Source: Streptomyces sp. TLI_053 (GTDB taxonomy: Bacteria > Actinomycetota > Actinomycetes > Streptomycetales > Streptomycetaceae). Taken from it: 64,000 bases of DNA. The stretch lies in NCBI RefSeq assembly GCF_900105395.1, contig NZ_LT629775.1, positions 5,416,001 to 5,480,000 of the forward strand, written 5' to 3'. The notes beneath the pieces were generated by a model. That model ran no database searches. It had not been told where the DNA came from and worked only from the letters and a program-made list of their open reading frames with translations. Below are positions 44,629 through 52,164 of the stretch, piece by piece (the stretch's first letter is position 1; each line of letters opens with the position of its first letter). The position numbers and the translations under genes were made by a program.

Positions 44629-46302
44629 TTACGGCTCCTCGAGGGTGCTGACGGGTCCGCCGGAGGCGGTGAGGGTGGTGATCAGATGGCGTCGCCAGTG
44701 CGCGTCGTCGCGCTCCGGGAAGTCCTCGCGCCAGTGGCAGCCGCGGGTCTCCTCGCGCTGCGCGGCGGCGGTGACCAGGGCGTCGGCGACCAGCAGCAGG
44801 TTGGCGGCCTCCCAGGTCTCCACCCGGGGGTCGGCCGGCTTCTCCTCGGCGACGGCGGCGCGGGTCTGCCCGGCGATCAGGGCCAGCCCCTCCGCCGTGG
44901 CGGCCATCGACGCGGCCGAGCGCAGCACACCGGTGCCGCGCGACATCAGCCGCTGGATCTCGGCCCGGGCCTCGGGCGCGGGCAGCGGCACCGGGTGGGC
45001 CGCGCGGGCCGCTCCGGTGTCCACGGCGCGTTCGGGCAGCTCCCCGGCGGTGTGCCGGGCGGCCAGGTCGGCGGCGATCCGCTCGGCGAAGACCAGGCCC
45101 TCCAGCAGCGAGTTGGAGGCCAGCCGGTTGGCGCCGTGCACCCCGGTGCAGGCCACCTCGCCGCACGCGTAGAGGCCGGGGACGGAGGTCCGGCCGCTGT
45201 TGTCGGTGCGCACCCCGCCGGAGGCGTGGTGCGCGGCCGGCGCGATCGGGATCGGCTCGGTGACCGGGTCGATGCCGTGCGCGCGGCAGGAGGCCAGGAT
45301 GGTGGGGAAGCGGCGCTGCCACATCTCGGCGCCGAAGTGCCGGCCGTCCAGGTACATGTGGTCGGTGTCGTGCTCCTGCATCCGGCGGGTGATCGCCTTG
45401 GCGACGATGTCGCGCGGGGCCAGTTCGGCCAGCTCGTGCTGCCCGACCATGAACCGGACGCCGTCCGCGTCCACCAGGTGCGCGCCCTCGCCGCGGACCG
45501 CTTCGGAGACCAGCGGCTGCTGGCCCTCCGCCTCGGGGCCGAGCCAGAGCACGGTGGGGTGGAACTGGACGAACTCCAGGTCGGTGACCTCGGCGCCGGC
45601 CCGCAGCGCGAGCGCCACGCCGTCCCCGGTGGAGACCGGCGGGTTGGTGGTGGCCGAGAAGACCTGGCCCATGCCGCCGGTGGCGAGCACCACCGCGCGG
45701 GCGCGGACGGCGCCGACGCCGTCCCGCTGGCCCTCGCCCATCACGTGCAGGGTGAGTCCGGCGGCGTGCCCCTCGGCGTCGGTGAGCAGGTCGAGCACCA
45801 GGGCGTGCTCGATCAGCTCGATGTCCGGGTCCCGCCGGACGGCCTCGACCAGGGCGCGGGATATCTCGGCGCCGGTGGCGTCCCCGCCGGCGTGCGCGAT
45901 CCGGTTCCGGTGGTGGCCGCCCTCGCGGGTGAGCAGGACGTCGCCGTCCTCGCCCCGGTCGAAGTCCGCGCCGAGCGCGATCAGCCGGCGGACCGCGTCC
46001 GGGCCCTCGGTGACCAGGGTGCGGACGCTGTCCTCGTCGCACAGCCCGGCGCCCGCCACCAGGGTGTCGGTCAGGTGCTGCTCGGGGGTGTCCCCCTCGC
46101 CCAGGGCGGCCGCGACGCCGCCCTGGGCCCAGCGGGTGGAACCGTCGTCCAGCATCGCCTTGGTGACCACCAGGGCCCGCAGGCCGGCCCGGCGGACGTT
46201 GAGGGCGACGGTGAGCCCGGCCACGCCGGAGCCGACCACGACGACATCGGTGTCGGCGGTCCAGCCCGGCGCTGGGGCGGTGAGGCGGTGGGTGACGGAC
46301 AT
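44629..46302 (-). CDS. nadB: L-aspartate oxidase NadB
   Basis: 557 aa FAD enzyme that oxidises L-aspartate to iminoaspartate for de novo NAD synthesis. FAD-binding VVVGSGVAGLTVALNVRRAG at ~21-40, AMLDDGSTRWAQGGVAAALG, TREGGHHRNRIAHAGGDATG and RTSVPGLYACGEVACTGVHG are typical of the succinate dehydrogenase/fumarate reductase flavoprotein group. NadA, which consumes its product, is not in the window. GGAG is found 11 nt upstream of ATG. It lies 15 nt after panD. Confidence 0.95.
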   Translation of the reverse strand: MSVTHRLTAPAPGWTADTDVVVVGSGVAGLTVALNVRRAGLRALVVTKAMLDDGSTRWAQGGVAAALGEGDTPEQHLTDTLVAGAGLCDEDSVRTLVTEGPDAVRRLIALGADFDRGEDGDVLLTREGGHHRNRIAHAGGDATGAEISRALVEAVRRDPDIELIEHALVLDLLTDAEGHAAGLTLHVMGEGQRDGVGAVRARAVVLATGGMGQVFSATTNPPVSTGDGVALALRAGAEVTDLEFVQFHPTVLWLGPEAEGQQPLVSEAVRGEGAHLVDADGVRFMVGQHELAELAPRDIVAKAITRRMQEHDTDHMYLDGRHFGAEMWQRRFPTILASCRAHGIDPVTEPIPIAPAAHHASGGVRTDNSGRTSVPGLYACGEVACTGVHGANRLASNSLLEGLVFAERIAADLAARHTAGELPERAVDTGAARAAHPVPLPAPEARAEIQRLMSRGTGVLRSAASMAATAEGLALIAGQTRAAVAEEKPADPRVETWEAANLLLVADALVTAAAQREETRGCHWREDFPERDDAHWRRHLITTLTASGGPVSTLEEP

Positions 46303-46317
46303 GACTTCAGTGGCTCC

Positions 46318-46767
46318 TTAGCGCGCGACCGGGCCGGCCGCGCCGTTGTCGCCACGGTACGCCGCGTCGCCGCGCAGCAGTCCGGTGCCCTCCCCGGCCT
46401 CGGCCGGGTCGCCGCCGAGGCCGGTGACCCGGTTCCGCTCGTCCACGAAGACGACCTTGGGCAGGTAGCCCTTGGCCTCGGCGGTGTCCATCTGCCCGTA
46501 GGCGATGAGGATGACCAGGTCACCGGGGTGGACCAGGCGGGCGGCGGCGCCGTTGATGCCGATGACGCCGGAGCCGCGCGGGCCCGCGATGGTGTACGTC
46601 TCCAGCCGGGCGCCGTTGTTGATGTCGACGATGTGGACCAGCTCGCCGGGGAGCAGGTCGGCGGCGTCGAGCAGGTCCTCGTCCACCGTGACCGAGCCGA
46701 CGTAGTGCAGGTCGGCCTGGGTCACGGTGGCCCGGTGGATCTTGGACTTGAGCATGGTGCGGAGCAT
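46318..46767 (-). CDS. panD: Aspartate 1-decarboxylase PanD
   Basis: 149 aa. Decarboxylates aspartate to beta-alanine for pantothenate. The self-cleavage site that generates the pyruvoyl cofactor is Gly24-Ser25 within ADLHYVGSVTVDEDLLDAA. ILIAYGQMDTAEAKGYLPKV is the conserved C-terminal strand. The start MLRTMLKSKIHRATVTQ is canonical. About 25 extra acidic/Gly-rich residues extend the C-terminus. Together with nadB, it draws on the same substrate, aspartate. Confidence 0.96.
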   Translation of the reverse strand: MLRTMLKSKIHRATVTQADLHYVGSVTVDEDLLDAADLLPGELVHIVDINNGARLETYTIAGPRGSGVIGINGAAARLVHPGDLVILIAYGQMDTAEAKGYLPKVVFVDERNRVTGLGGDPAEAGEGTGLLRGDAAYRGDNGAAGPVAR

Positions 46768-46885
46768 TGCGGGTCACGCCTCCTGTGAGTGCATGCCTAG
46801 GGGGTACTGGCGGGCCGGCGCTCTGCGGGAGAGCGTTCGTTCCGGTGGGGTGCCGCGGGTCGGGTGTGCCGGTCCGGCGCGATGC

Positions 46886-47791
46886 CTACCGGACGATGAT
46901 GCGGACGTTGTCGATCAGGCGGGTCGTGCCCACCTTCGCGGCGACGGCGAGCACCGCCTCGCCCCGGAAGTCGTCCGGCGCCTCGGTGAAGTCGTGCGGA
47001 TCGATCAGGGCGAGGTAGTCGAGGTCGACGCCCCCGGCGGCGTCGAGCGCGGCCGAGGCGGCCTCGCGGACGGCCTCCGGGCCCCGCGCGGCGGCGTCCC
47101 GGCCGGCGAACAGGGCCGCGGACAGGGCCAGGGCGCGGGTGCGCTCCTCCGCCGAGAGGTAGCGGTTGCGGGAGGAGAGCGCCAGGCCGTCCTCCTCGCG
47201 GACGGTCGGCACGCCGACGATCTCCACGTCGAAGTCCAGGTCCGCCACCATCCGGCGGACGACCGCCAGCTGCTGGGCGTCCTTCTCGCCGAAGAACGCG
47301 AAGTCCGGGTCGGTGATGTGCAGCAGCTTGGCGACGACGGTCAGCACCCCGTCGAAGTGGCCGGGCCGGGTGGCGCCCTCGTAGCGCTCGCCCATCGGGC
47401 CGGCTGCCATCCGCACCTGCGGCTCGCCGTTCGGGTAGACCTCGTCGGCGGACGGCGCGAAGACCACGTCGGCGCCGCTGGCCTCGGCCAGCCGCACGTC
47501 GTCGTCCAGGCTGCGCGGGTAGCGCTCGAGGTCCTCCCCGGCGCCGAACTGCAACGGGTTGACGAAGACGGTGACGGCGACCCGGCCGTCCCGGCCGACC
47601 TGCTTGCGGGCGGCCCGGATCAGCGCGGCGTGGCCCTCGTGCAGGGCGCCCATCGTCATCACGACCGCGTTGTCGACCGGCTGCTCGTCGGGCCAGAACG
47701 CCGCCTCGAAGTCGTCGACGGTGCGGGTGACGACGGCCCGGTGGACCTTCGGGGCGTGCTGGGCCTTGCCCGGCTGCTTGCCGCGTGCCAT
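46886..47791 (-). CDS. panC: Pantothenate synthetase PanC
   Basis: 301 aa. Joins pantoate and beta-alanine with ATP. MTMGALHEGHAALIRAARKQ carries the HIGH-like motif, VFVNPLQFGAGEDLERYPR and FFGEKDAQQLAVVRRMVADL are substrate/ATP segments, and EEDGLALSSRNRYLSAEERT holds the KMSKS equivalent. The first ~30 residues (ARGKQPGKAQHAPKVHRA) are an extra basic tail. ATG overlaps the DUF2520 gene stop by one base (TAATG), a clear sign of coupling. panB is not in the window. Confidence 0.95.
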   Translation of the reverse strand: MARGKQPGKAQHAPKVHRAVVTRTVDDFEAAFWPDEQPVDNAVVMTMGALHEGHAALIRAARKQVGRDGRVAVTVFVNPLQFGAGEDLERYPRSLDDDVRLAEASGADVVFAPSADEVYPNGEPQVRMAAGPMGERYEGATRPGHFDGVLTVVAKLLHITDPDFAFFGEKDAQQLAVVRRMVADLDFDVEIVGVPTVREEDGLALSSRNRYLSAEERTRALALSAALFAGRDAAARGPEAVREAASAALDAAGGVDLDYLALIDPHDFTEAPDDFRGEAVLAVAAKVGTTRLIDNVRIIVR

Positions 47792-48747
47792 TACTGCTTC
47801 TCCTCGTTCAGTACGTCCAGCAGCGCCGCCGCCGACGTCTCGTCGATCGTTCCGCGGGCCAGGGCCCGCTGGGCGGTGGCCCGGGCCATCGCCCGGTAGG
47901 CGGCGGGGATGTCCGGGGACACCGTACTGAGCTGCGCCAGGTGGCGCCGTACGGTGCCGGCGTCGCCCCGGGCGACCGGGCCGGTGAGGGCCGCGTCGCC
48001 GGAGCGCAGGGAGTTGTCGAGGGCGGCGCCGAGCAGCGGGCCGAGCATCCGGCCGGGTTCGGCGACGCCGGCCGTGCGCAGCAGCTCCATCGCCTGCGCG
48101 ACCAGCGTGACCAGGTGGTTGGCACCGTGCGCGAGGGCGGTGTGGTACATCGGGCGGACGCTCTCCGGCACCCACTCGGGTTCGCCGCCCATCTCCACCA
48201 CCAGTGCCTCGGCGACCGGGCGCAGCTCCTCGGGGGCGGTCACCCCGAAGGGGCAGCCGGCCAGCCGGGCCAGGTCGACCGAGGTGCCGGTGAAGGTCAT
48301 CGCGGGGTGCAGCGCGAGCGGCAGCGCGCCGGCCGCGGCGGCCGGCTCCAGCACGGCCACGCCGTGCGCGCCGGAGGTGTGCACCAGGATCTGCCCGGGC
48401 CGGACGGCGCCGGTGGCGGCGAGGCCGGTGACCAGGTCGGCCAGCGCGTCGTCGGGGACGGTGAGCAGGACGAGGTCGGCGGCGGCCAGCACCTGCGGCG
48501 GGGTGACGATCCGTACGCCCGGCAGCAGGGCCTCGGCCCGGCGGCGCGAGCCGGCGGACACCCCGGAGGCGGCGACCACCTTGTGGCCGGCCAGCTGGAG
48601 GGCGGCTCCGAGAGCCGGGCCGACCCGGCCGGTGCCGACCACGCCGACGGCCAGGCGGGCGGGGCGGTTGCCGGGGTCGGCCGGGTCGCCGAAGCCGTCG
48701 GCGAGCGGGGCGAACTCGCCGCGGTCGGCGAAGTCGGACGGACTCAC
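47791..48747 (-). CDS. Rossmann-like/DUF2520 protein (putative oxidoreductase) of the pan operon
   Basis: 318 aa, GTG start with AAGGTGG SD. The N-terminal NAD(P)-binding GVVGTGRVGPALGAALQLAG sits at ~34-53, with LVLLTVPDDALADLV and ILVHTSGAHGVAVL. The C-terminal all-helical DUF2520 domain (HALAHGAN-like YHTALAHGANHLVTLVAQAM) resembles the 6-phosphogluconate-dehydrogenase-type second domain found in ketopantoate and pyrroline-5-carboxylate reductases. Fixed position before panC in actinobacteria suggests a pantothenate-related reductase, but activity is unknown. Confidence 0.85.
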   Translation of the reverse strand: MSPSDFADRGEFAPLADGFGDPADPGNRPARLAVGVVGTGRVGPALGAALQLAGHKVVAASGVSAGSRRRAEALLPGVRIVTPPQVLAAADLVLLTVPDDALADLVTGLAATGAVRPGQILVHTSGAHGVAVLEPAAAAGALPLALHPAMTFTGTSVDLARLAGCPFGVTAPEELRPVAEALVVEMGGEPEWVPESVRPMYHTALAHGANHLVTLVAQAMELLRTAGVAEPGRMLGPLLGAALDNSLRSGDAALTGPVARGDAGTVRRHLAQLSTVSPDIPAAYRAMARATAQRALARGTIDETSAAALLDVLNEEKQ

Positions 48748-48949
48748 GCGTCCACCTTTGTCCAGGGGTTCCGTTCCAGTCCACTGCCGGGGTACCGGAC
48801 GTACCGGCCCAGTCTACGGTCGGGACCGGGCCCGCGGAGCGGTTCGCTCCGGACCGGGTGCGGGCCGGAGCGGGCGCGGGCCGGGCCCGGAGCGCGGGTG
48901 GGCCGCGGGCGGCCCGTCGGCGGGGGCGGGTCGCCCGCCGGCGGCGGGG

Positions 48950-49642
48950 TCAGTCGGTGGCGCCGGCCCGGATCAGCCCGGCCTCGTAGGCCAGCACCAC
49001 GGCCTGGACCCGGTCGCGCAGACCCAGCTTGGCCAGGATCCGCCCGACGTGGGTCTTCACGGTGGCCTCGGAGAGCACCAGCTTGGCCGCGATCTCCCCG
49101 TTCGACAGGCCCTGGGCGACCAGCAGGAACACCTCGCGCTCCCGCTCGGTGAGCGGGCCCAGGGTGTCGGCGCCGCCCGGGCCGCTCTGCGGGGTCGGCA
49201 GCACCTCGGCGAAGCGGTCGATCATGCGTCGGGTGGTGGTCGGCGCGACCACGGCGTCCCCGCCGTGGACGGCGCGGATCGCGGCCACCAGCTCGGTCGG
49301 CGGCACGTCCTTGAGCAGGAAGCCGCTGGCCCCGGCCTTGAGCGCGGCGAAGGCGTACTCGTCGAGGTCGAAGGTGGTGAGGATGAGCACGTGCGGGGCG
49401 TTCGGCACCGGGCTGCCGTCCTCGGCCAGGCAGATCCGCCGGGTGGCCTGCACCCCGTCCAGCCGCGGCATCCGGACGTCCATGAGGATGACGTCCACCT
49501 CCGTGTGCCGGAGCTTGTCCACGGCCTGGGCGCCGTCCCCGGCCTCGGCGACGATCTCGATGTCCCCCTGCGACTGCAGGATCATCCGGAATCCGGTGCG
49601 CAGCAGCTCCTGGTCGTCGACCAGCATCACGCGGATGGTCAA
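48950..49642 (-). CDS. NarL/LuxR-family response regulator
   Basis: 230 aa, TTG start with AGGAG 7 nt upstream. Receiver domain 1-125 with the phospho-acceptor Asp in VDVILMDVRMPRLDG, acidic DD near residue 9 (VMLVDDQELLR) and Lys in GFLLKDVPP. C-terminal LuxR-type HTH at ~165-225 (LTEREREVFLLVAQGLSNGE, KLVLSEATVKTHVGRILAKL). Encoded 97 nt after the histidine kinase gene on the same strand, so it is the cognate regulator. Target genes unknown. Small GC palindromes at 48900-48915 may serve as its terminator. Confidence 0.94.
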   Translation of the reverse strand: MTIRVMLVDDQELLRTGFRMILQSQGDIEIVAEAGDGAQAVDKLRHTEVDVILMDVRMPRLDGVQATRRICLAEDGSPVPNAPHVLILTTFDLDEYAFAALKAGASGFLLKDVPPTELVAAIRAVHGGDAVVAPTTTRRMIDRFAEVLPTPQSGPGGADTLGPLTEREREVFLLVAQGLSNGEIAAKLVLSEATVKTHVGRILAKLGLRDRVQAVVLAYEAGLIRAGATD

Positions 49643-49739
49643 GGGTGGCTCCTAGTTCCTCGGGGAGGACAGCGGGGGTCGGTGGCGTCCGTCGGCGGGG
49701 TGTCCGGGTCGGGTGTCCGGGGTCGGCGGGCGGCCGTGG

Positions 49740-50969
49740 TCAGGCGGCCTTGAGCGGCAGGACGGCGCGGATCCGGAACCCGCCGCCGGGGCGCGGCCCG
49801 ATGTCGAGGCTGCCGCTGACCATACCGACCCGCTCGCGCATCCCGATCAGGCCGTGGCCCTGGCCGTCGGGGCCGCCGGACGCGAGCTGCTCGTCGGTGC
49901 TGCCGCGGCCGTCGTCCTCGACCAGCACCGCGAGTTCGCGCTCGCCGAAGTCGACCGCGACCCGGGCGTGGACATCGGGGCCGCCGTGCTTGCGGACGTT
50001 GGTCAGCGCCTCCTGAACGATCCGGTAGACCGTCAGCTCGACGCCGCGCGGCAGCTCGCGCGGGTGGCCGGAGGTGGCGAAGTCCACCTGGAGGCCGGCC
50101 GTGCGGACCTGGTCGAGCAGTTCCGGCAGCTCCTCGACGCCGGGTTGCGGCACGTACTCCTCACCCTTGCTGTCGGCGCTGCGCAGCACGCCCAGCAGCC
50201 GGCGCATCTCGACCAGCGCCTGCCGGCCGGTGGAGGCGATGGTGCCCAGCGCCTCCTTGGCCTGCTGCGGCGAGTTGTCCAGGACGTAGGCGGCGCCGTC
50301 GGCCTGGACGATCATCACCGAGACGTTGTGCGCGACCACGTCGTGCAGCTCGCGGGCGATCCGGGCCCGCTCGGCGGCGACCGCGACCTTGGACTGGGCG
50401 TCGCGCTCCCGCTCCAGCCGGGCCGCGCGGTCCTCCAGCTCGACCAGGTACGCCCGGCGCACCCGGGTCAGCCGGCCCCAGGCCCAGCAGAGGACGAACG
50501 GGGTGGTCATCAGACCGATGATGAGCAGCGCCTCGGGAACGGAGTAGCTGACGTAGTGGACGTCCGAGTCGGTGGCCGACTCGAACTTCTGCGGATGCAG
50601 CCGCCAGTACACCAGCGGGCCCGCGGCCAGGCCGCCCAGCAGCGCGAACCGGGACGTCCACGGCCTGCCGAACGCGGCGCCGGTGTAGGCGAACACCAGG
50701 TAGGCGATGCTGGAGATCGCCGGGTTGACGTCCAGGAGGACCTGGGTGAAGCCGATCAGGCCCGCGGCGGCCACGGTCGCGTCGGGGAAGCGGCGGCGGA
50801 ACACCATCAGCAGGGGAAGCAGGACGGCGACGGCGAAGTGGACCCCGAGTCGCCAGCCGCTGTTTCCGGTCCCGTCCTCCGGCAGCACGCCGACGAAGAG
50901 CACCATCGCGGCCCAGACGGAGTCGATCACCATCGGGTGACGGCGGAGCCAGGCGTTGAGTCGATGCAC
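49740..50969 (-). CDS. Sensor histidine kinase, HisKA_3 (NarX-type) family
   Basis: 409 aa, GTG start. Five or so hydrophobic segments in residues 15-160 (VIDSVWAAMVLFVGVL; FAVAVLLPLLMVF; PEALLIIGLMTTPFVLCWAW) and no large extracytoplasmic domain, so the signal is probably in or near the membrane. Phospho-acceptor His in ARIARELHDVVAHNVSVMIV at ~210-229, then HATPase_c with VQEALTNVRKHG (N box) and VEDDGRGS and GLIGMRERV (G boxes). TACGCT 6 nt before the start suggests a leaderless message. Confidence 0.93.
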   Translation of the reverse strand: MHRLNAWLRRHPMVIDSVWAAMVLFVGVLPEDGTGNSGWRLGVHFAVAVLLPLLMVFRRRFPDATVAAAGLIGFTQVLLDVNPAISSIAYLVFAYTGAAFGRPWTSRFALLGGLAAGPLVYWRLHPQKFESATDSDVHYVSYSVPEALLIIGLMTTPFVLCWAWGRLTRVRRAYLVELEDRAARLERERDAQSKVAVAAERARIARELHDVVAHNVSVMIVQADGAAYVLDNSPQQAKEALGTIASTGRQALVEMRRLLGVLRSADSKGEEYVPQPGVEELPELLDQVRTAGLQVDFATSGHPRELPRGVELTVYRIVQEALTNVRKHGGPDVHARVAVDFGERELAVLVEDDGRGSTDEQLASGGPDGQGHGLIGMRERVGMVSGSLDIGPRPGGGFRIRAVLPLKAA

Positions 50970-50975
50970 GACTCA

Positions 50976-50981
50976 AGCGTA
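50976..50981 (-). promoter_or_regulatory. -10 box TACGCT of a leaderless promoter (histidine kinase)
   Basis: Six nt before the GTG of the sensor kinase gene. Confidence 0.55.
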
Positions 50982-51010
50982 GGCAGTCGCACCCCGTGCC
51001 CAGGTCCGCC

Positions 51011-51034
51011 GGGAGGGCGATCCGCCCTACTCCC
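51011..51034. promoter_or_regulatory. Nested palindrome upstream of the two-component genes
   Basis: AGGGCG-ATC-CGCCCT (51014-51028) sits inside GGGAG ... CTCCC, 30-35 bp upstream of the kinase -10. A candidate autoregulatory site, also near the divergent methyltransferase gene. Confidence 0.4.
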
Positions 51035-51094
51035 TAGGTCGGAGAGCCCGGCATGCCGCTGCCGTAGGGATTGGGCGGGTACGGACCGGGTGTG

Positions 51095-51100
51095 TAGCGT
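51095..51100 (+). promoter_or_regulatory. -10 box TAGCGT of a near-leaderless promoter
   Basis: Eight nt before the ATG at 51109, with no SD between. Confidence 0.5.
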
Positions 51101-51108
51101 CCCGCCCC

Positions 51109-52164
51109 ATGACCTGGATGCGGTGGGCGCCCGCCACGGAGCGTGCCCTCTACGACCCCGACGGCGGCTTCTACCGCAGGCCGGAGGGCCCGGCCGGGCA
51201 CTTCCGGACCTCGGTGCACGCCTCGCCGCTGTTCGCCCGGGCGGTGGCCCGGCTGCTGCTGGAGGTGGACGAGGCGCTCGGCCGCCCGGAGGAGCTGGCC
51301 TTCGTGGACGTCGGGGCCGGCCGGGGCGAACTGGTCGCCGGGGTGCTGGCCGAACTGCCGGAGCCGGTGGGCGAGCGGCTGCGGGTGTGGGCGGTGGAGC
51401 TCGCCGCCCGCCCGGACGCGCCGCCCGCCGCTCCGTCCACAGGCCTGTGGACGGAGCGGAGCTGGGACGGGACGGTGTGGACGGCCGAGGTGCCGCGCGG
51501 CGTCACCGGGCTGCTGTTCGCCAACGAGTGGCTGGACAACGTGCCGCTGGACACCGGCGAGGTCGGCGAGGACGGGCTGCTGCGCTACCTGGAAGTGGAC
51601 CCGGCGACCGGCGAGGAGCGGCTCGGCGGGCCCGTGGACCCCGCCGACGCCGACTGGGCCGCCCGCTGGTGGCCGGCCGAACGGCCCGGGGACTTCGTCG
51701 AGTTCGGTGCGCCCAGGGACGCCGCCTGGGCGCACGCGGTGGCCGGTCTGGACCGGGGCCTGGCCGTCGCGGTCGACTACGGGCACACCGCGGGCCGCCG
51801 CCCGCCGTTCCCCACCCGGACCGGCTTCCGGGCCGGCCGCGAGGTGCCCCCGGTGCCCGACGGCTCGTGCGACGTCACCGCGCACGTGGCCCTGGACGCG
51901 GCGGCCGCGCCCGGTCTCCACAGCCTGTGGACGACGCAGCGGGAGGCGCTGCGGGCGCTCGGGGTCAGCGGCGCCAGGCCCCCGCTGGCGCTCGCCTCCA
52001 GCGACCCGGTCGGCTACCTGCGCGCGCTCGGCGGCGCGGGCGAGGGCGCCGAGCTCACCGACGCCGCGGGCCTGGGCGGATTCGGCTGGCTCTCGCAGGC
52101 CGTCCGGATGCCGGTACCGCCGAGCCTCGGGGCGCTGCCGGGATGGCAGACTCTGACCCCATGA
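51109..52164 (+). CDS. MidA/NDUFAF7-like SAM-dependent methyltransferase
   Basis: 351 aa. Family motifs: RALYDPDGGFYRRPEGPAGH near the N-terminus, TSVHASPLFARAVARLLLEV, SAM-binding VDVGAGRGELVAGVLAELPE at ~69-88, LLFANEWLDNVP (matching NELFDALP-type motifs) and LAVAVDYGHTA. The human relative NDUFAF7 dimethylates an arginine of the complex I subunit NDUFS2, which is NuoD. Here the stop overlaps the nuoD start as ATGA, so the enzyme and its presumed substrate are translationally coupled. Divergent from the two-component genes. Confidence 0.85.
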   Translation: MTWMRWAPATERALYDPDGGFYRRPEGPAGHFRTSVHASPLFARAVARLLLEVDEALGRPEELAFVDVGAGRGELVAGVLAELPEPVGERLRVWAVELAARPDAPPAAPSTGLWTERSWDGTVWTAEVPRGVTGLLFANEWLDNVPLDTGEVGEDGLLRYLEVDPATGEERLGGPVDPADADWAARWWPAERPGDFVEFGAPRDAAWAHAVAGLDRGLAVAVDYGHTAGRRPPFPTRTGFRAGREVPPVPDGSCDVTAHVALDAAAAPGLHSLWTTQREALRALGVSGARPPLALASSDPVGYLRALGGAGEGAELTDAAGLGGFGWLSQAVRMPVPPSLGALPGWQTLTP

